NCBI GenBank assembly: GCA_037178625.1
Contig: CM074136.1
Coordinates: forward strand, 2,356,001-2,420,000
DNA: 64,000 bases
Origin: Skeletonema tropicum
Lineage: Eukaryota; Bacillariophyta; Thalassiosirophyceae; Thalassiosirales; Thalassiosiraceae
Direction of reading: 5' to 3'
Shown here: positions 22,179 to 34,521 of the stretch, piece after piece
Layout: every line of letters begins with the position of its first letter
Numbering within the stretch: position 1 is the first letter of the stretch
The notes under the pieces: generated by a model
Seen by the model: the letters and a program-made list of their open reading frames with translations, nothing else
What the model was told of the DNA's origin: nothing
Database searches by the model: none
Made by a program: the position numbers and the translations under genes

Positions 22179-25100
22179 TCAATTCGATCGCAAATAGTTT
22201 GCAAGCTCATCTGCCTTTGTAACAGCACCCCATTCACGGTATTTCTCTTCCGCTTGACAGAAATACTGTAATGACTTGTACTTTCTGCCTGTATCAAGGT
22301 GAAAATGCCCAGCCAGTTCATTTGCCAGCGCTTCCTCATTCACAAATTTGTGCTTCTTTGAACTTGATATGGCATCATCATATAGTTTTTCTGCGTCATC
22401 AAAGTTTCGTGCAGAGAACTGCTCCTCGGCTTGGAGAAGAAACGTTTCTGGATGAAAAGGTTGACAAAACAAACATGTGGTAAGGGCAAGGGCAACAAAT
22501 GAGTGAGACATAAAGTCAGATACACACTACATCATGGAAAACTGCACTCACTGTTTTGAAAGTTCCATGTAGAAGCTAGCCTGGCCAACTTCTCCATTGT
22601 AACCTTTGACTCCGCACCCCTTGCTATCCACGTTTTGTCGTTAGTCTCCCTGCTAATCCAAAATGATATCAAGCCAAGGTAACTTGAAATCAATGAGAAG
22701 AAATAGGCGTTTTAGCAAAAGAGGAAGAGAAATGCAAGATGGAAAACAGCTCGAGCATAGCAATACTCACAATACCCGATGGTACAACACGACTCCGCTG
22801 GAGCTATTCATATTCAGCGAGAAAAACTTTTCGATATTCTCTCTAGCCTTGTCGAACTCTCGGAATATAAACGCTTCGTAACACTTCATGTAATGCCTTG
22901 TTATCACGACCGAGGGAATATTGGCTGCTATATCTTCTTCGCCCTGGGTTTCGCCAAACGCACTCGTCAGACTATTCTGCTGAGGTATGACTGATTCGCC
23001 TACCATCCTCAAGGTCAATCTAACGATTGGGAGCATCATTGATACCAGAACCAGGTTTTTGTGAAATCTCATCTGCTTAATTGTCTCTTCCATAGACATA
23101 GCAACTTCATCTAACTTCATGCCTGCAAAAAAACAATATACATCGTAAGTGTTGGCACACTTCATTGCTTCCCTTGTAGCGCCACTCTTCATGGCTGCCT
23201 CGAACCCATCAAGGAAAACCTCTACGACCGACTGCATCGGCTCCATAAATGATCTGGTATATGCAGAATTCAATAATATTCGACAGTCGTACGCCCGAGA
23301 AGGGCTCTGCTTCATGAGAGCCAATCCAACTTTTACATAGTGATAGCCCACCTCGTAGTCTTGACTGATTAGAGCATTACAATTGCCCCAATGTATAAAG
23401 GCAAGAGGAGAGTATGGGCTCATGCCATGCTTCAAAGTCAGCTGGATCATTTTTGATGGAATGAGTGGCAACTGTGCGTGCTTACCAGCATACCAAGCTA
23501 AATCAAACAGCTTGCTCATAAATTCCATCGCCATGATCTTAGAAGGGTCAACCATCACAGGATAGCTCAACAAAGCTTCATCTGATAACTCATCTAGCTT
23601 CGCCTTTGTTGTTTTCAAATGCTTCCGGACTACAGAGGGCGTGATGTAGTCAATAACTAGTTGAGGAACCCACCATGGACTACTACTCAGCTCCTCCCCA
23701 AGACTTGACAATGTGCTGAGTATGACCTGGATGCCTTCCTGCATTTTTCCAGACACGAAAAGAAGAGCGACTGAAATGGAGATAATCTCGTATTTATCTC
23801 CGAAGCATTTTGTATAGTGCATGATTTGTTGTATCAGAACCTCGAGGTGAGCATACTCTGCGTTCATAAAGGCGCACTTGGCTGCTAGATTGAACAATTC
23901 CAAACTCAGATCGTACTGCTTCTCCCAATGCCCTTTCCTCAGGTATGAGATGCCATGATCAAAAAATGAATAAGCTGAGAAGAAGTCGGACATTCTCATG
24001 GCCTTCTTCCCCGCATCAAGATTCAAACTAGCGACAGCCACACCTTGCTCGCTGTCAACAAGTGCTTCAGGCCCTCCATGATTGATTTGGCCAACAGCAG
24101 TGATGAGCAACATGTCATCACTTTCTCTGACTGCAACATTACCGAGTGCCAACCCGTATCGAAAGTGCTGCAGGCAACGCTGCTCAGATTGTATAGCTCC
24201 GTATGCAGCTTCATGTAGCTTATCATGTGAGAAGTAGAACGATCCTTTCCTTTTGTCCACAATACTTTCGGCCACTGCAATATCAAGCGGGACCATGAGT
24301 GGAGTTTGAATCTCTGCTTCCAAAGTTTCTATCATCGAGATACTGGCACTCGCACCGAAGCAAGATAACACGCTCAAAGCCGAAATTACTTCGGGAGGGA
24401 GACTATGAAACGAGTTCTTCATTATGAACGTTGCAACACTATCTGGAATGTCCATATCACGAATATTGTCACTTTCCCACACCCAACGGCGGCGGGTCAG
24501 GCTGAGACATAACAAGCGCTGTTTGTATAACTCGATCATCAGCTGCTTGATAAAGAAAGGGCTTCCCTTCGTTTTGTGATAAAGAATATCAGCAAACGGC
24601 CGCGTGAGCCGTGGGAGCAAGCTTAATGTAGTCGACACCATTTCGTTGACAGTCTCTTTGCTCATTGAGGTCAACATGATATTGGTCGTCTTCGTCCCAA
24701 AAGTTGCCAACGAGGAAAGCATGAGAGTTAAAGGATTTTCTTCATTGATTTCATCGCCGCGACAGCACCCAAAGAAGAAGAACTGCCGTTGTTTGTTCGT
24801 GGCTGACTTGTTTGGCATAATCATTATCTCATTCAGCAGAGCTACAGACGCCGCATCTATCCATTGACAGTCGTCGAGAAAGAGAATCAGAGGCTCCTCT
24901 TGACAGCCTAAAATGATTTCAACAAACTGACAAAAGAGATATCTCAACCTCTTCTGTGCGTCCACGGCAACACCGCTATCATCATAAGAATTTGCACTGC
25001 CGAAGTCACTACCAACAATGTCTCTCAAGTTCGGCATTGCGGCGATAAGACTCGACATCTCATCCCCAAGATCCCTTTTCAGCTCAGCACAAACCCTTTC

Positions 25101-26438
25101 AACCGTTGACTTATCTCTGGCAGCCAACCACGTACAAAACTCATCAAACGCGGAGCTAATTGCATGGAACGGCTGCGACTGCTGAAGTTTATCAAATCTA
25201 CCCGACAGAAATACGCCGCTACCACCACCATTCATGTTTCCATTCCCGTCTCTTCCAGCAGTAACATGCTCAGCAAATTTGTTAGAAAGCGTTGATTTGC
25301 CTATTCCAGATGGTCCATATATCATGGCGACTTCACACCCACTTGATATTGACCTCTGATAAGACTCCTTTAACATTTCCAGCTCTAACTCTCGACCGTA
25401 CAACGATGTGCGACCGTCTCTGCACCCAATGCTATCCATTTGCAGACCAACATTGGAAGCATGTTTCAAGTCAAGATCCCGAAGATATACTTCGGGAGAA
25501 TCCATCATCAACTTCAAATCATCTCGCACATCTGTCACGGCTTTATAACTTTCGTCAACTGTAACACCTCCATTATTAGCACATTCTATCATCATGTTGC
25601 TGATCAAGTCGCAAAGAGCAGTAGGCAAGCCCAATGCCTTAAGTGGTTCTACGGTTGATGTCTTGCTCAAAGGTGACGTTCGATGCGTCTTCTTTGACAT
25701 ATGATCAAATCTATCGTAGTCGTAGCCTTCCGCTCCTGCCATTCCCATAGATTGTTCTAATGTGCCTACTTCTTCCATTACTTGTTGTCCACCAGAAAAT
25801 AATTGGAAGAAGGTGGCACCCAGAGTCCGTATTGCTACCATCCTTGCATCATCGTTGATACATACATCTCGGACAATGATTTCTCTCAAAGTAGCACGTT
25901 CAACATTCAAATATTTAATGCCACGATCGTTACCATTTTCAAGCAAAGATGAAAGCTGTTGACCCGATATGTTGAAGTCATCGGGTTCAGAAGATTGTTC
26001 ACCATGCAGTGGAAGTGGTTCAAGGTTGTCGTTCATAAAGGCAGGTGCCCCGCTGGCATCATTTTCCTTTCCATCTTCAGACGCCCTTCTGGCCTCCACA
26101 CATCTTACATAAATGGAATGTGCCAACGATTCGTACTTATGCTGCTGCCACTTCCGCTGGTGAGGTCCTGCCATTATTTCATTCAATATTGACGGGTCCA
26201 AAGCAATGCCTCCTCCTCCTTCTCCGTCCAACGTGGGTGATGTTACTGTCTTTTTCTCGTCGACAACAGAGAGCTGGTCTGCTAGAGAGTGAGCGATTTT
26301 CAGTGCACATGACAAGTACTCATGAGAACACACTATATTATTGTGGCCAGTGGCCGCGGATGATGTTTTGAGAGTTTGAATGGCAGCATCGATCCAAGCA
26401 TTCAAACCGACGATCATGCCGTCGCTGCAATCTTCCAT
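22179..26438 (-). CDS. Large AAA ATPase (COG3899/AAA_16) with kinase-like N-terminal region, copy 1
   Basis: Gene model: exons 26438-22771, 22649-22552 and 22447-22179 (minus strand). Both introns are GT-AG (donors GTGAGT; acceptors GATTAGCAG and CATCCAG) and the joined frame is open for 1344 residues. The region around residues 200-330 looks like the C-lobe of a degenerate protein kinase (RTLGATFFQLFSGG; DVRDDLKLM), without a visible catalytic loop. The AAA_16 core has Walker A GPSGIGKS (about 377-384) and Walker B LILFLDDCQW (about 519-528). The C-terminal exons give a TPR-like helical tail (QAEEQFSARNFDDAEKLYDD). Such proteins are signalling ATPases; the partner is unknown. The first TTG upstream is not needed: ATG at 26438 aligns with copy 2. 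Confidence 0.8.
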
Positions 26439-26675
26439 GTCCAACTACACGATTGCCCTAACAGTCGACCTTGAATTCAATTTTTGGAGTTGGCGGACAA
26501 TCCAAGGTATCTATGAGATTCTACCGACCAAATAAATAAGATGACGCTTTGAAACAGGGTCAACAACATGTAGGTACATAGTTCCAAGAAGTTATGGCTA
26601 GAGAGTCGTAGGGAGTTGTAGAGAGCCGTTTCCGTTTTCCGTTTCAACATGGCTGTGCACTGTATGTCATTCACG

Positions 26676-27171
26676 ATGGTTCAGGCCAAGGGTAAAGCGA
26701 CCGCTGTAATTTTTTAAAATACGATCGTTAGCGTGTCCAAGACTGTGACATAAAACTATGACGAACTGGCTAATTCCATGTCTTTATATGTGTGACAGCA
26801 CCATAATGTGACAGAAATGAAGAAAAATGACGAGAAAGCCGTGCGAGACGTTACATGAGTCAAAAGTAATTGCCCGCCGCACTTTTTGACCGTCCACGAT
26901 AATTGCCCGCTCATAAATCCGGACATGAAAATCCCGGACACTAACAAACGCCGTTTCAGTAAAGGCCCGTCCATGATATTTGCCCCCACCCTTGAGCTCA
27001 CACTCCGCGGGCAACTTCTGTGAACACTGTTTAGGATCAATTTACGCGAAGCGTGAACCGTTGATTGTGCATTTTTAACTATCAGTCTGTCCATCACCAT
27101 AGTTCCGGAACAGTTCGGATTCGGGAGTAGATGAGAAATTAATAGTGATACGACTACTTATACTTCTTATA
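26676..27171. other. Upstream region of the AAA ATPase gene copy 1
   Basis: Homology with copy 2 ends near 26675. The next 500 bp contain imperfect repeats of a phrase like GCCCGTCCATGATATTTGCC / CCGTCCACGATAATTGCCCG (around 26885-26995), possibly an element edge. No gene recognised. Confidence 0.4.
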
Positions 27172-28956
27172 TCCATAGTGAGTTTTGATGGGCTCCTGAG
27201 TCCATCATCGGGTTTTGATGGACTCAGGAGTCCAACGCTAAAAATCGCCAAAACTACTAGTGTACATCCTTCCAATATCCTTCAAATCATTTGATTCGCA
27301 AAAATATTGAGCGGCGGCACTAGTGAGTCTAGTAAGCGGGTGCGTAGTAAATAACCCATGCCCCTCATTGACATAATACATCAAATCACTCCTATGGCCT
27401 ACATCATGGCACTTCTACACCCCATGGGCGACCAGCCACTGCAGCAACCGGTGATAGTCTGTTAGCGCATGTTATCAGCTTTCGTTAGAGCCGCCGGTCG
27501 GCGTTGCAGGTGGCGAATTATTCAAAATATAGCGTGTAGTGTCGAAAAATGAGGACATCGATCGCAACAAGATATTTTTTATGCACATTAAATGTTGGGG
27601 CGGCTAACGCAACAAATGAATGGAAGCCGTGGCGTAAATCGTCTAATGATGTATAAGGAAGGTATTTGCAACATGGCGGAATTATTGGGCGGTCGTCGGT
27701 GTCGGTTGATACGTTATTATGGCCGAAAAAAGTGAACTCGGACGACGCTGCAGACGATGTCATCATTATATTTAAAGGTGTTTCGCCGCACTGTTACTGA
27801 TACTGCCACCCTCAATGATCAAAACAATAACCAGCTTGGATTTGCCGCCAGGTTGGACTATCCATAAGCTATGTCAACGAAATAATCCTTGAGGATTTAC
27901 CTGATTTGAAAAAGATGAAAATGCTATCCACAACTTCTGTTGGGTGGTTACTGGCGCAATGAAATGGGGAGAGACGTTGTACCAGACAACAATCTATGTT
28001 ATTATACTATAAGAGCTAGGTGGAACAATAATTTGGTGACCTTCATCTTGACACTACCAATAACAAATCATTATTGTTGAAAAAGATGATGCTATCTATT
28101 TCGAATAATTTCAAATAACACGCACAATCTGTCAACTTGTTTCGGTATGATGGCAATAGTCATGGCAATAACTGATCATCTACAAAACCCACCCATTAAT
28201 GATGACTCAATAATGTGCTGTTTTCCACAATACTTTGTAAAGAGTATAAATAATATGCTGTTGACCTATTCAGCTGTACTCTGTAATTCAAATCTTCAGA
28301 GATACTTTGTTGGCATGTACTACCTCAAATGAGCATAACCACAGTCTCCCATGCAGATTAAATACATGATGTAGGATTTCATAATAAGATATTGTCGTGT
28401 AAGCCTTGATATCATATTAATTGAAGACATTTAAGTCGCTTGCAGCATCTTGATGGGTGCCGTAATGGTGTTCAGAACCTCAATAATGGGAGTTACGAAG
28501 GATGATCTCCCACAAATTACCGGCGGCATTCATTAATGATAGTCACATGAAGGATATGCAGGGGTGGTACTCCATGGCATCCATGATAACACGATTAATT
28601 GACCCACATTGACCCTCTGACGTATGCTCGAATTATAACGAATTTCCATTTAGTGACCAAATACGTCGCCACACGCTAAGTATCGAGACCTTCCGACTGC
28701 ACCATTCGATTCTACGTAAAAAATGGGTCTAGGAACAATATTGGGGGGTCAGTAGGTGTAAGGTAGCTGGTGTTAATGGCGTTGTACTTCTGATAGCGGC
28801 ATGGTGGTTTTGTGAGGGGGTACTAGTGTCCATCAGTTATTTGGGTTCCCATGGTGTAACTGCTTCTGTTTATTTTATACGGTGAACACTAGTATTTTGG
28901 TGATGGACTCTTGAGTCCATCACCGGCCAAAATAACCCCCAAAAACTCACTATGGA
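27172..28956. mobile_element. 1.8-kb TIR element with TA flanks, non-autonomous
   Basis: The left end TCCATAGTGAGTTTT (27172-27186) is inverted at the right end (to 28956), and TA flanks both sides. Just inside each end is a short palindrome around GGACTC-AGGAGTCC / GGACTCTTGAGTCC (27188-27235 and about 28903-28922). The inside is AT-rich with no ORF above about 85 residues, so no transposase. TA flanks suggest Tc1/mariner-type mobilisation. Confidence 0.6.
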
Positions 28957-29024
28957 TATATTTTCCTACCAATAGCGTCAGCAGATGCCTTTCCTCTGCT
29001 GTCCGGAGGACTGGGCTGCAAAAC

Positions 29025-29357
29025 TTACAATACTTTGTTGCAACCCTCCTGCAGTACGCCCTCTAGTGCCATAGCTGAACCATCTCCTACAGTACCAGCT
29101 GTTGCTCGTAGTCTCTCGCCACTCCTACACAGATCAAGAATCGAGCGCTCCCTGATGTATGTCCCAAAAGTCTTTCTCCTCTGTTCGATGTACTCCGTCA
29201 AAGTATACAGCCCAACCTCTTTAAACAACTCCTTCTTATCTGGATACGTCCATTCTCCAGTCTGGTCGTTCTTCTTCGGTCGATTCTTCCTTGCCATACG
29301 GAGGCAGCTCGATGGAAGAAGCCTTCCAAACACCTCAACTTTGCATCTCAGTCTCAT
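29025..29357 (-). pseudogene. LINE retrotransposon fragment, C-terminal end of the pol protein
   Basis: A 110-residue frame containing EWTYPDKKELFKEVGLY and TEYIEQRRKTFGTYIRERS. This is the kind of segment found at the C-terminus of reverse-transcriptase proteins of diatom LINEs (from memory). It is separated from the upstream RT piece by unrelated sequence, so the element is decayed. Confidence 0.6.
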
Positions 29358-29501
29358 TAGATTATTAGTCTCTCCAATTCCAATCTCTCTTTTTCACTTG
29401 TACTGCATGTAACCACATTGTTTCATTGTTTCTCCTCCGCTGTGACCCATCGATTGCATACACGCTTGATCCTATGCGCTCTTCCTCTTTCTGTGTATCA
29501 C

Positions 29502-29714
29502 TTACTCTAAGTATTCTTCTCTTCTATATCTACAAGTGCAAAATTTGTGACAGCTCTTTCCGGTGGTGTTCTTCAGTCTGTTCCGACTTCTGACTCTTTC
29601 TACAGATTTGTTTCCTCTTGCTTTTCCACGAGTATTGCCCATCGCTGCTGCTGTGAAGCCTTCCATTCCAGTCCGTGCGTCCATAGTACCAAAGTTTCCT
29701 CCCTTTCTTGGCAT
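29502..29714 (-). pseudogene. Unknown conserved short frame (related copy at 50038-50322)
   Basis: A 70-residue frame with MEGFTAAAM, KARGNKSVE and RNRLKNTTGKSCHK. The copy at 50038-50322 keeps MEGFTAAAM-NT-KARG-KSVE and RNRL-N--GKSC-K in frame despite many base changes. Flanking DNA is also similar (about 29340-29780 versus 49762-50330). It is probably part of a LINE or other repeat. No function known. Confidence 0.4.
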
Positions 29715-29841
29715 TTATTGGTACTTGGTTGCGGGTTCGCGGGGGTTGGCCTTACTTCTTAGCATTTCCCTGAGGACGACGGACGGACAGGAATAATTTC
29801 AAGCGAAATGACGGGTAAGAGATAAGCTCTGCTTCGCTCGA

Positions 29842-30280
29842 CTAACCAAATAAGCTCAAGCTCGACCGAAGCTTGTTGTTCTCACTCCGCAAGAGAAGAG
29901 ATATCATTTTCCACACCTTAGGGGCCTTGGTCAGATTACCCCGAATCGCCAGCTTATTAGTATCATCCATCGCCATGACCATGAGCATGAGCCGACCAAG
30001 ATACTTCAACACCTCCACCCGTTCAAGGTCCTGTCCATACGCTGTGAAGCCTACTTCGAGAGAACCAGCTTAGTTTGCGCTATCCTTTCCCTCCCCTCCT
30101 GAAAGAACTGGCAGCCCACCGTGGGTCAGTCTGCATATTGCAGAGCTGACACTTCGGGAAGACTCCAGACCCTTCGACGTCCACGTAGTCCCGCTGGTGA
30201 CGATCACGGAAGTGACGAAGACCCCACGCCGAGTTAAACGAATCGGTGGCATCCAGTGTACGTCTCCGGCTCCCCATCAT
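29842..30280 (-). pseudogene. LINE reverse-transcriptase fragment (zinc-knuckle and post-RT region)
   Basis: Two frames in LINE order. 30280-30080 contains SAWGLRHFRDRH and FPKCQLCNMQT (zinc-binding style C-x2-C). 30069-29842 lacks an ATG but reads GFTAYGQDLERVEVLKYLGR and later NLTKAPKVWKMISLLLR, a segment I know from diatom non-LTR pol proteins. The two are in different frames with a deletion between them. It is a fossil with no complete RT domain. Confidence 0.7.
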
Positions 30281-30289
30281 TCAACAGAA

Positions 30290-30680
30290 AATCCCGATAC
30301 GACACCTACCCATCGACCGAAAAACAGAGTGATTGACACCCAAATCCAAAAAGTGAGGGGGGTTCGATAGAACCCCCCCAAATCGGAACGCCAGATACAC
30401 AATGGGTACCGAATATACCCAAAATAGCTTGTGTCACATCCAAATATGTCTGTGTCGTAGTGCTATCATACCGGTATAAGAAGTCTTGCTTCTGAGACTA
30501 TAACAGTTTCAAGATGGCACCGTGTGGTTCTGCTGTTGCTGTTGTTCTACAAAGTCTTGGACTGGGCTTTCAAAACGAGGGGGGTAGTTGAATAATAAGG
30601 GTACATAATCAAATCAAAGTCGCCGTGTTGCGTCTCCAAATCCAAATGCGAGTTCAGTGAGGGTGATGCTGCAGATGGGA
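30290..30680. other. Intergenic, no gene recognised
   Basis: Between the LINE fossil and the end of the EF-hand protein gene. It contains a short C-run/G-run palindromic pair near 30355-30385 and no credible frame. Confidence 0.4.
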
Positions 30681-32472
30681 TCAAACCACATTTATCGCAC
30701 TCCACCTGCCTCCGGTTCCATTTTCTTGAAAGGTGTATTGCTTCAACGCCGAGATCACTGACTGACGGGAGTCCCAGCTGGACCTTGCACTCTGCCACTG
30801 CTTGATGAGACCAAAACTGCTTCCACAAAAATAGATACATGATCCTGACAAGAATACGTTTTGAACGGCATCATGGGTAAAACCGGCATCAATTGCTCCG
30901 ATAGTGAAAAGAACCCCGGCTACTGAATACAATACAGCGATACAGAAGCTTGATGACATTGCGATCTCTTGACATAATTTGAGATTGTGATTGTTGGCCT
31001 TGTTAGCAGATTGTTCTTGCAACAATACTTGCACGAACACATCAAGATTGATAGGAGCATCAGATGACAGTGAAGCGTATACATCATCGTCCGAAGGACT
31101 ACACGTGCTGTTCTCTAATGAACAATCAGACATCCTCCTAGACAAGGTATAATTATCTTCAGAAGATGTCAAGGACTCCGTGTCAAGTGTCTTCAAAGAT
31201 TCTGCACTGCATTTGTGTGGGTGTGGTATCTTCTCTAGCGGATACACATCGTCATCATCATCACGCACGATATCTATTTGTATCATCACAGGATAAGTGT
31301 TGTGTCTTTGGAGAGGCAACTCATGCATTGGTTGCATGGAAGACTCAGATACAGATCTTATCATTCTCATTGATGAAGTTTGAAAGTCAAGAGGTTTCGT
31401 AGGAGAGTTGAATGTGTTTCGCCTGTGAATCTGGTTGGATTCAATGAAGTCATTGATCTTTTTCTGCAATTCTTCTTGTTGGTTGATCTTTTCAGAAGTG
31501 ATCTTGTAAATGGATGGAAACTAAATACATCGGAATTGTGGGTACATAGAACATTGAAACAAAGTGATAATGGCGTGCTTTTCAAAGGACAGTTTGAACT
31601 TACACCTAGCATACCAGCAAACAGATAATTGAATCCGCCTGTCACCCAAAGTCCTGATGTAGCAGCGTCGGAAAGAGTGAGATGTTTGCTATGACTAGCA
31701 AGTACATACTCTAGACTTCCAAACAACCAAAATAGATTGATGATCTAAAAGAATGAGAATGGCAGTGGTAAGTATTGGCTGAACATGTACAGATGCATAT
31801 GATTCACACTAAACTACTAACCTGTTCAACAGAACCGAAGTTCTTCCGAAGCAGCTGCATTGTCAATATTACGCCCTCGTCTTTTTGTCTTTTGATTGTG
31901 GTGCGCAAGAAATCAAAAGCGAATAGAGCTGAGCCAATGAAGAAAAGCCACATGATCATGTGAGGTACAAACAACATGATTCCTTCCAGCTCGTGTGATC
32001 TCTTCCAGATATTGTTCAACATCGACAAGCTGCTTCCACAAACAAACATTGAGCTGCCCACATTAGGAGCATGCACTAGCCTCTTCGTCATGAAGTCAGA
32101 AAACTTCCCATACTCCTTAGATTGAAGAAAGTTTGACAGCTCAGCTGCATTGATTGATCCATCTTTGTCTTCATCGATCTGCTCAAAAATGTCATTTACT
32201 ACAGCAGATGACACGTTAGCAGGACCTAGTGAACGAAGGAGAACAATAGTGAAGTCCTGTTTTGACAAGTGAAGGTCAAGTGGTTTCCCGGGCAATAGAC
32301 GAGAAGACACCGCAGATGATGGGGTGCAGTGTTGTTCCATTTGGTCAGGTATGTCTAGAGTATTAGTAACCTTTGTTCCTTGAAAGTAAATCCGAAGAAT
32401 GCATAGCATAGCATAAAACTTGTTGTCGCTGGTGCTGGTTGATTGTTGTGTAAACGTATCCTTAAGTTCCAT
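30681..32472 (-). CDS. EF-hand membrane protein, about five membrane segments, YrhK-like
   Basis: Three exons on the minus strand: 32472-31822, 31744-31604 and 31463-30681, joined by GT-AG introns (donors GTTAGT and GTAAGT; acceptors CTTTTAG and ATTGCAG), all in phase 0. The product is 524 residues. Residues 100-111 form a canonical calcium-binding EF-hand loop (DEDKDGSINAAE). Hydrophobic segments lie near 164-188, two in exon 2 (INLFWLFGSLEYVLA, FNYLFAGMLG), and two near the end (FCIAVLYSVAGVLF, VFLSGSCIYFCGSSFGLI). The last resembles YrhK-type segments (GS-x-FLxG pattern). A 120-residue Ser/Asp-rich cytoplasmic-looking stretch separates exon 2 from the last pair. It is probably a calcium-responsive membrane protein; no channel signature is seen. 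Confidence 0.7.
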
Positions 32473-33019
32473 TGGTGGAGATAACTTGAGGGAAAATGGG
32501 ATTCAAAAATTGAGAATCCAAACTCGCTCAGACAGAACAAACTTACAGGTACAGATGAGCTCAAGCAAACCAAGATACCTCGAGAAGAGTCCACTGAGCC
32601 TCGCCTACATACATACTTTCATAGTCCCAGTCTGTTCCCCCCCCGAGCAACTGTTTAGAGTATAGAGCAAAGAGCTACCATTAGTATCCTCTCCCTTTGC
32701 TTGCCATTGCCATCTCCTCGCTCATCAATCTCAGTCGAATCCAGAATCCTCAAACTTGGACATGTTGTAAGACATGATGTAGTAAGAAGGCAAGCTTGAA
32801 GTAGATGACGTCATCGAGTACCATACCTGATCACATCTCTTCATTCCAAAGATTGAAGATTGACCACTTTCCTCATCCAGCAAAAATAGTACATATCAGC
32901 TCCAGCTCAATGCACAGCTCAATGCACAGCTCAATGCAATGCTCAACCGTCTCGATTCTGAAGTCCATGGAAGATAAGTATGTAAGTATGGCAACCGTTG
33001 CCATTATCTACGATCTCTC
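32473..33019. promoter_or_regulatory. Divergent intergenic region
   Basis: 547 bp between the EF-hand gene (minus) and the choline/ethanolamine kinase gene (plus), so it should hold both promoters. A triple repeat of AGCTCAATGCACAGCTCAAT (32905-32945) stands out and could be regulatory or a simple duplication. Confidence 0.4.
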
Positions 33020-34483
33020 ATGTCTATAAACTTACAACGGCTGCATGGACCAGGCGGCTTTCTCCAAGCTCGCCGCAAAGGGGCGAATTTCATGGTAGAA
33101 AACCGTCCCTACGTCCCCTCGTTGATGGTCGATCTTCAAGATGAAACTACCGTAGTTAACGCTGTGAAAGTCATCCTATCTTGTGTTGAGGAGATGAAAG
33201 CTGATACTGAGACGGCAGCAAAAGTATCTATTATTAGTGGTGGACTAACAAATGCACTGTTCAGAGTGGATATTGACAACGAACAGCCATCATCCACAAC
33301 TTCCGTCTTGGTCCGCATCTTCGGAGCAGAGGGAATGATCGACCGCGACAAAGAAACAGCCAATTTTGCTCGCTTATGCAATTCCAAAGGATCAGTTGTC
33401 CACTCCCAATTAGACTACTTGGGTAGGTTTGGCAATGGGCGGATAGAAACACTAATTCCGAATGTGAGAGCAGCTACTATTTGTGATTTTGGGGGGAAAG
33501 AGGATCTTGTGTTGGAGGTGACACGACAAATGGCTAGATTGCATTATGGATTTGATATTCCTGAGTATTTGCTAGAGAAGGACTCAACAATATCATCTTG
33601 TGGTGGTGAAGATGGCCAACCTAAACCAGTGTTGTTGGATGTTCTTGCATCTTGGAACAATGAATTGATTACAAAGATTTCGCAAGCTTGCTCAAGAGAT
33701 CCACAATTAGTCGACATCTTCTCCTCCGCTCTTTTCGGGGACACTCTACAAATCGACCACATTGTCGGAACTGAAGATGGTAAAGATAGCAACAAGTCTG
33801 CGCTAACAGAAATGATATCGCATATTGCACATAAATTGACCCGAGAGACGCGATGGATACAAGATCACGTCATTGAACATCATCCCGATGCCCCGATAGC
33901 TTTTTGCCACAATGATATCAATGCAGGAAACATACTCCTAAATGATGGATTAGAATCTGGCGATAGTAATGGCTACGATAGAGAATCTGTAGCAATGATA
34001 GACTATGAATATGCAGGATTCAATTATACCATGTTTGACATCGCCAATTTCATTTGTGAGCATTGTGGTGGAAATGATAACGGTATACCAGACTACAGGC
34101 TGATGCCCTCGCTAGAAATGCAACGGAAGCTGTTGCGAGAATACGTAGAAGAGAGGGACAAAGTGCTCAATAATGCAGCCACAAAAACTATCAATGACGA
34201 TGATGAGGTGGCAACACTGCTCAGTCAGGTGCAAACTTTTCAAATGGTGAGCAACCTTTATTGGGGGAGTTGGGGCATCCTTCAGGGAGTAACAGAGCTG
34301 CTAGAAGGAGGATATCAAATCGAAAACGTTAAGTTGAGGCTATACGGTGAAATTGACATCGACGAATGGGATAACTTGAGGTATGGCAAGAACCGATTAT
34401 GTAGATATCGTGAGCTCAAGCAATCAATGCTCGAAACAAACCAGAAACAAATGAGTTATTTATACCACAGTGGGAGACTTTGA
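33020..34483 (+). CDS. Choline/ethanolamine kinase
   Basis: A 487-residue single-exon protein that should phosphorylate choline or ethanolamine with ATP, the first step of the CDP-choline/CDP-ethanolamine (Kennedy) pathway, in the cytosol. The nucleotide-binding region has ISGGLTNALFRV (72-83). The catalytic Brenner motif is FCHNDINAGNILL (295-307) with Asp299 and Asn304, and the metal-binding/choline-kinase motif is MIDYEYAGFNYTMFDIANF (326-344) with Asp328. The C-terminal helical region has NLYWGSWGILQ. Length fits the family (350-480). The start could be ATG 33020 or ATG 33092 (MVENRPYVPS); the latter begins closer to the conserved domain. Ethanolamine is slightly favoured, but specificity cannot be read reliably. 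Confidence 0.88.
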   Translation: MSINLQRLHGPGGFLQARRKGANFMVENRPYVPSLMVDLQDETTVVNAVKVILSCVEEMKADTETAAKVSIISGGLTNALFRVDIDNEQPSSTTSVLVRIFGAEGMIDRDKETANFARLCNSKGSVVHSQLDYLGRFGNGRIETLIPNVRAATICDFGGKEDLVLEVTRQMARLHYGFDIPEYLLEKDSTISSCGGEDGQPKPVLLDVLASWNNELITKISQACSRDPQLVDIFSSALFGDTLQIDHIVGTEDGKDSNKSALTEMISHIAHKLTRETRWIQDHVIEHHPDAPIAFCHNDINAGNILLNDGLESGDSNGYDRESVAMIDYEYAGFNYTMFDIANFICEHCGGNDNGIPDYRLMPSLEMQRKLLREYVEERDKVLNNAATKTINDDDEVATLLSQVQTFQMVSNLYWGSWGILQGVTELLEGGYQIENVKLRLYGEIDIDEWDNLRYGKNRLCRYRELKQSMLETNQKQMSYLYHSGRL

Positions 34484-34521
34484 GGCTATTTATCACAAGA
34501 CTTCAAGGAAGTCGGCAATAA

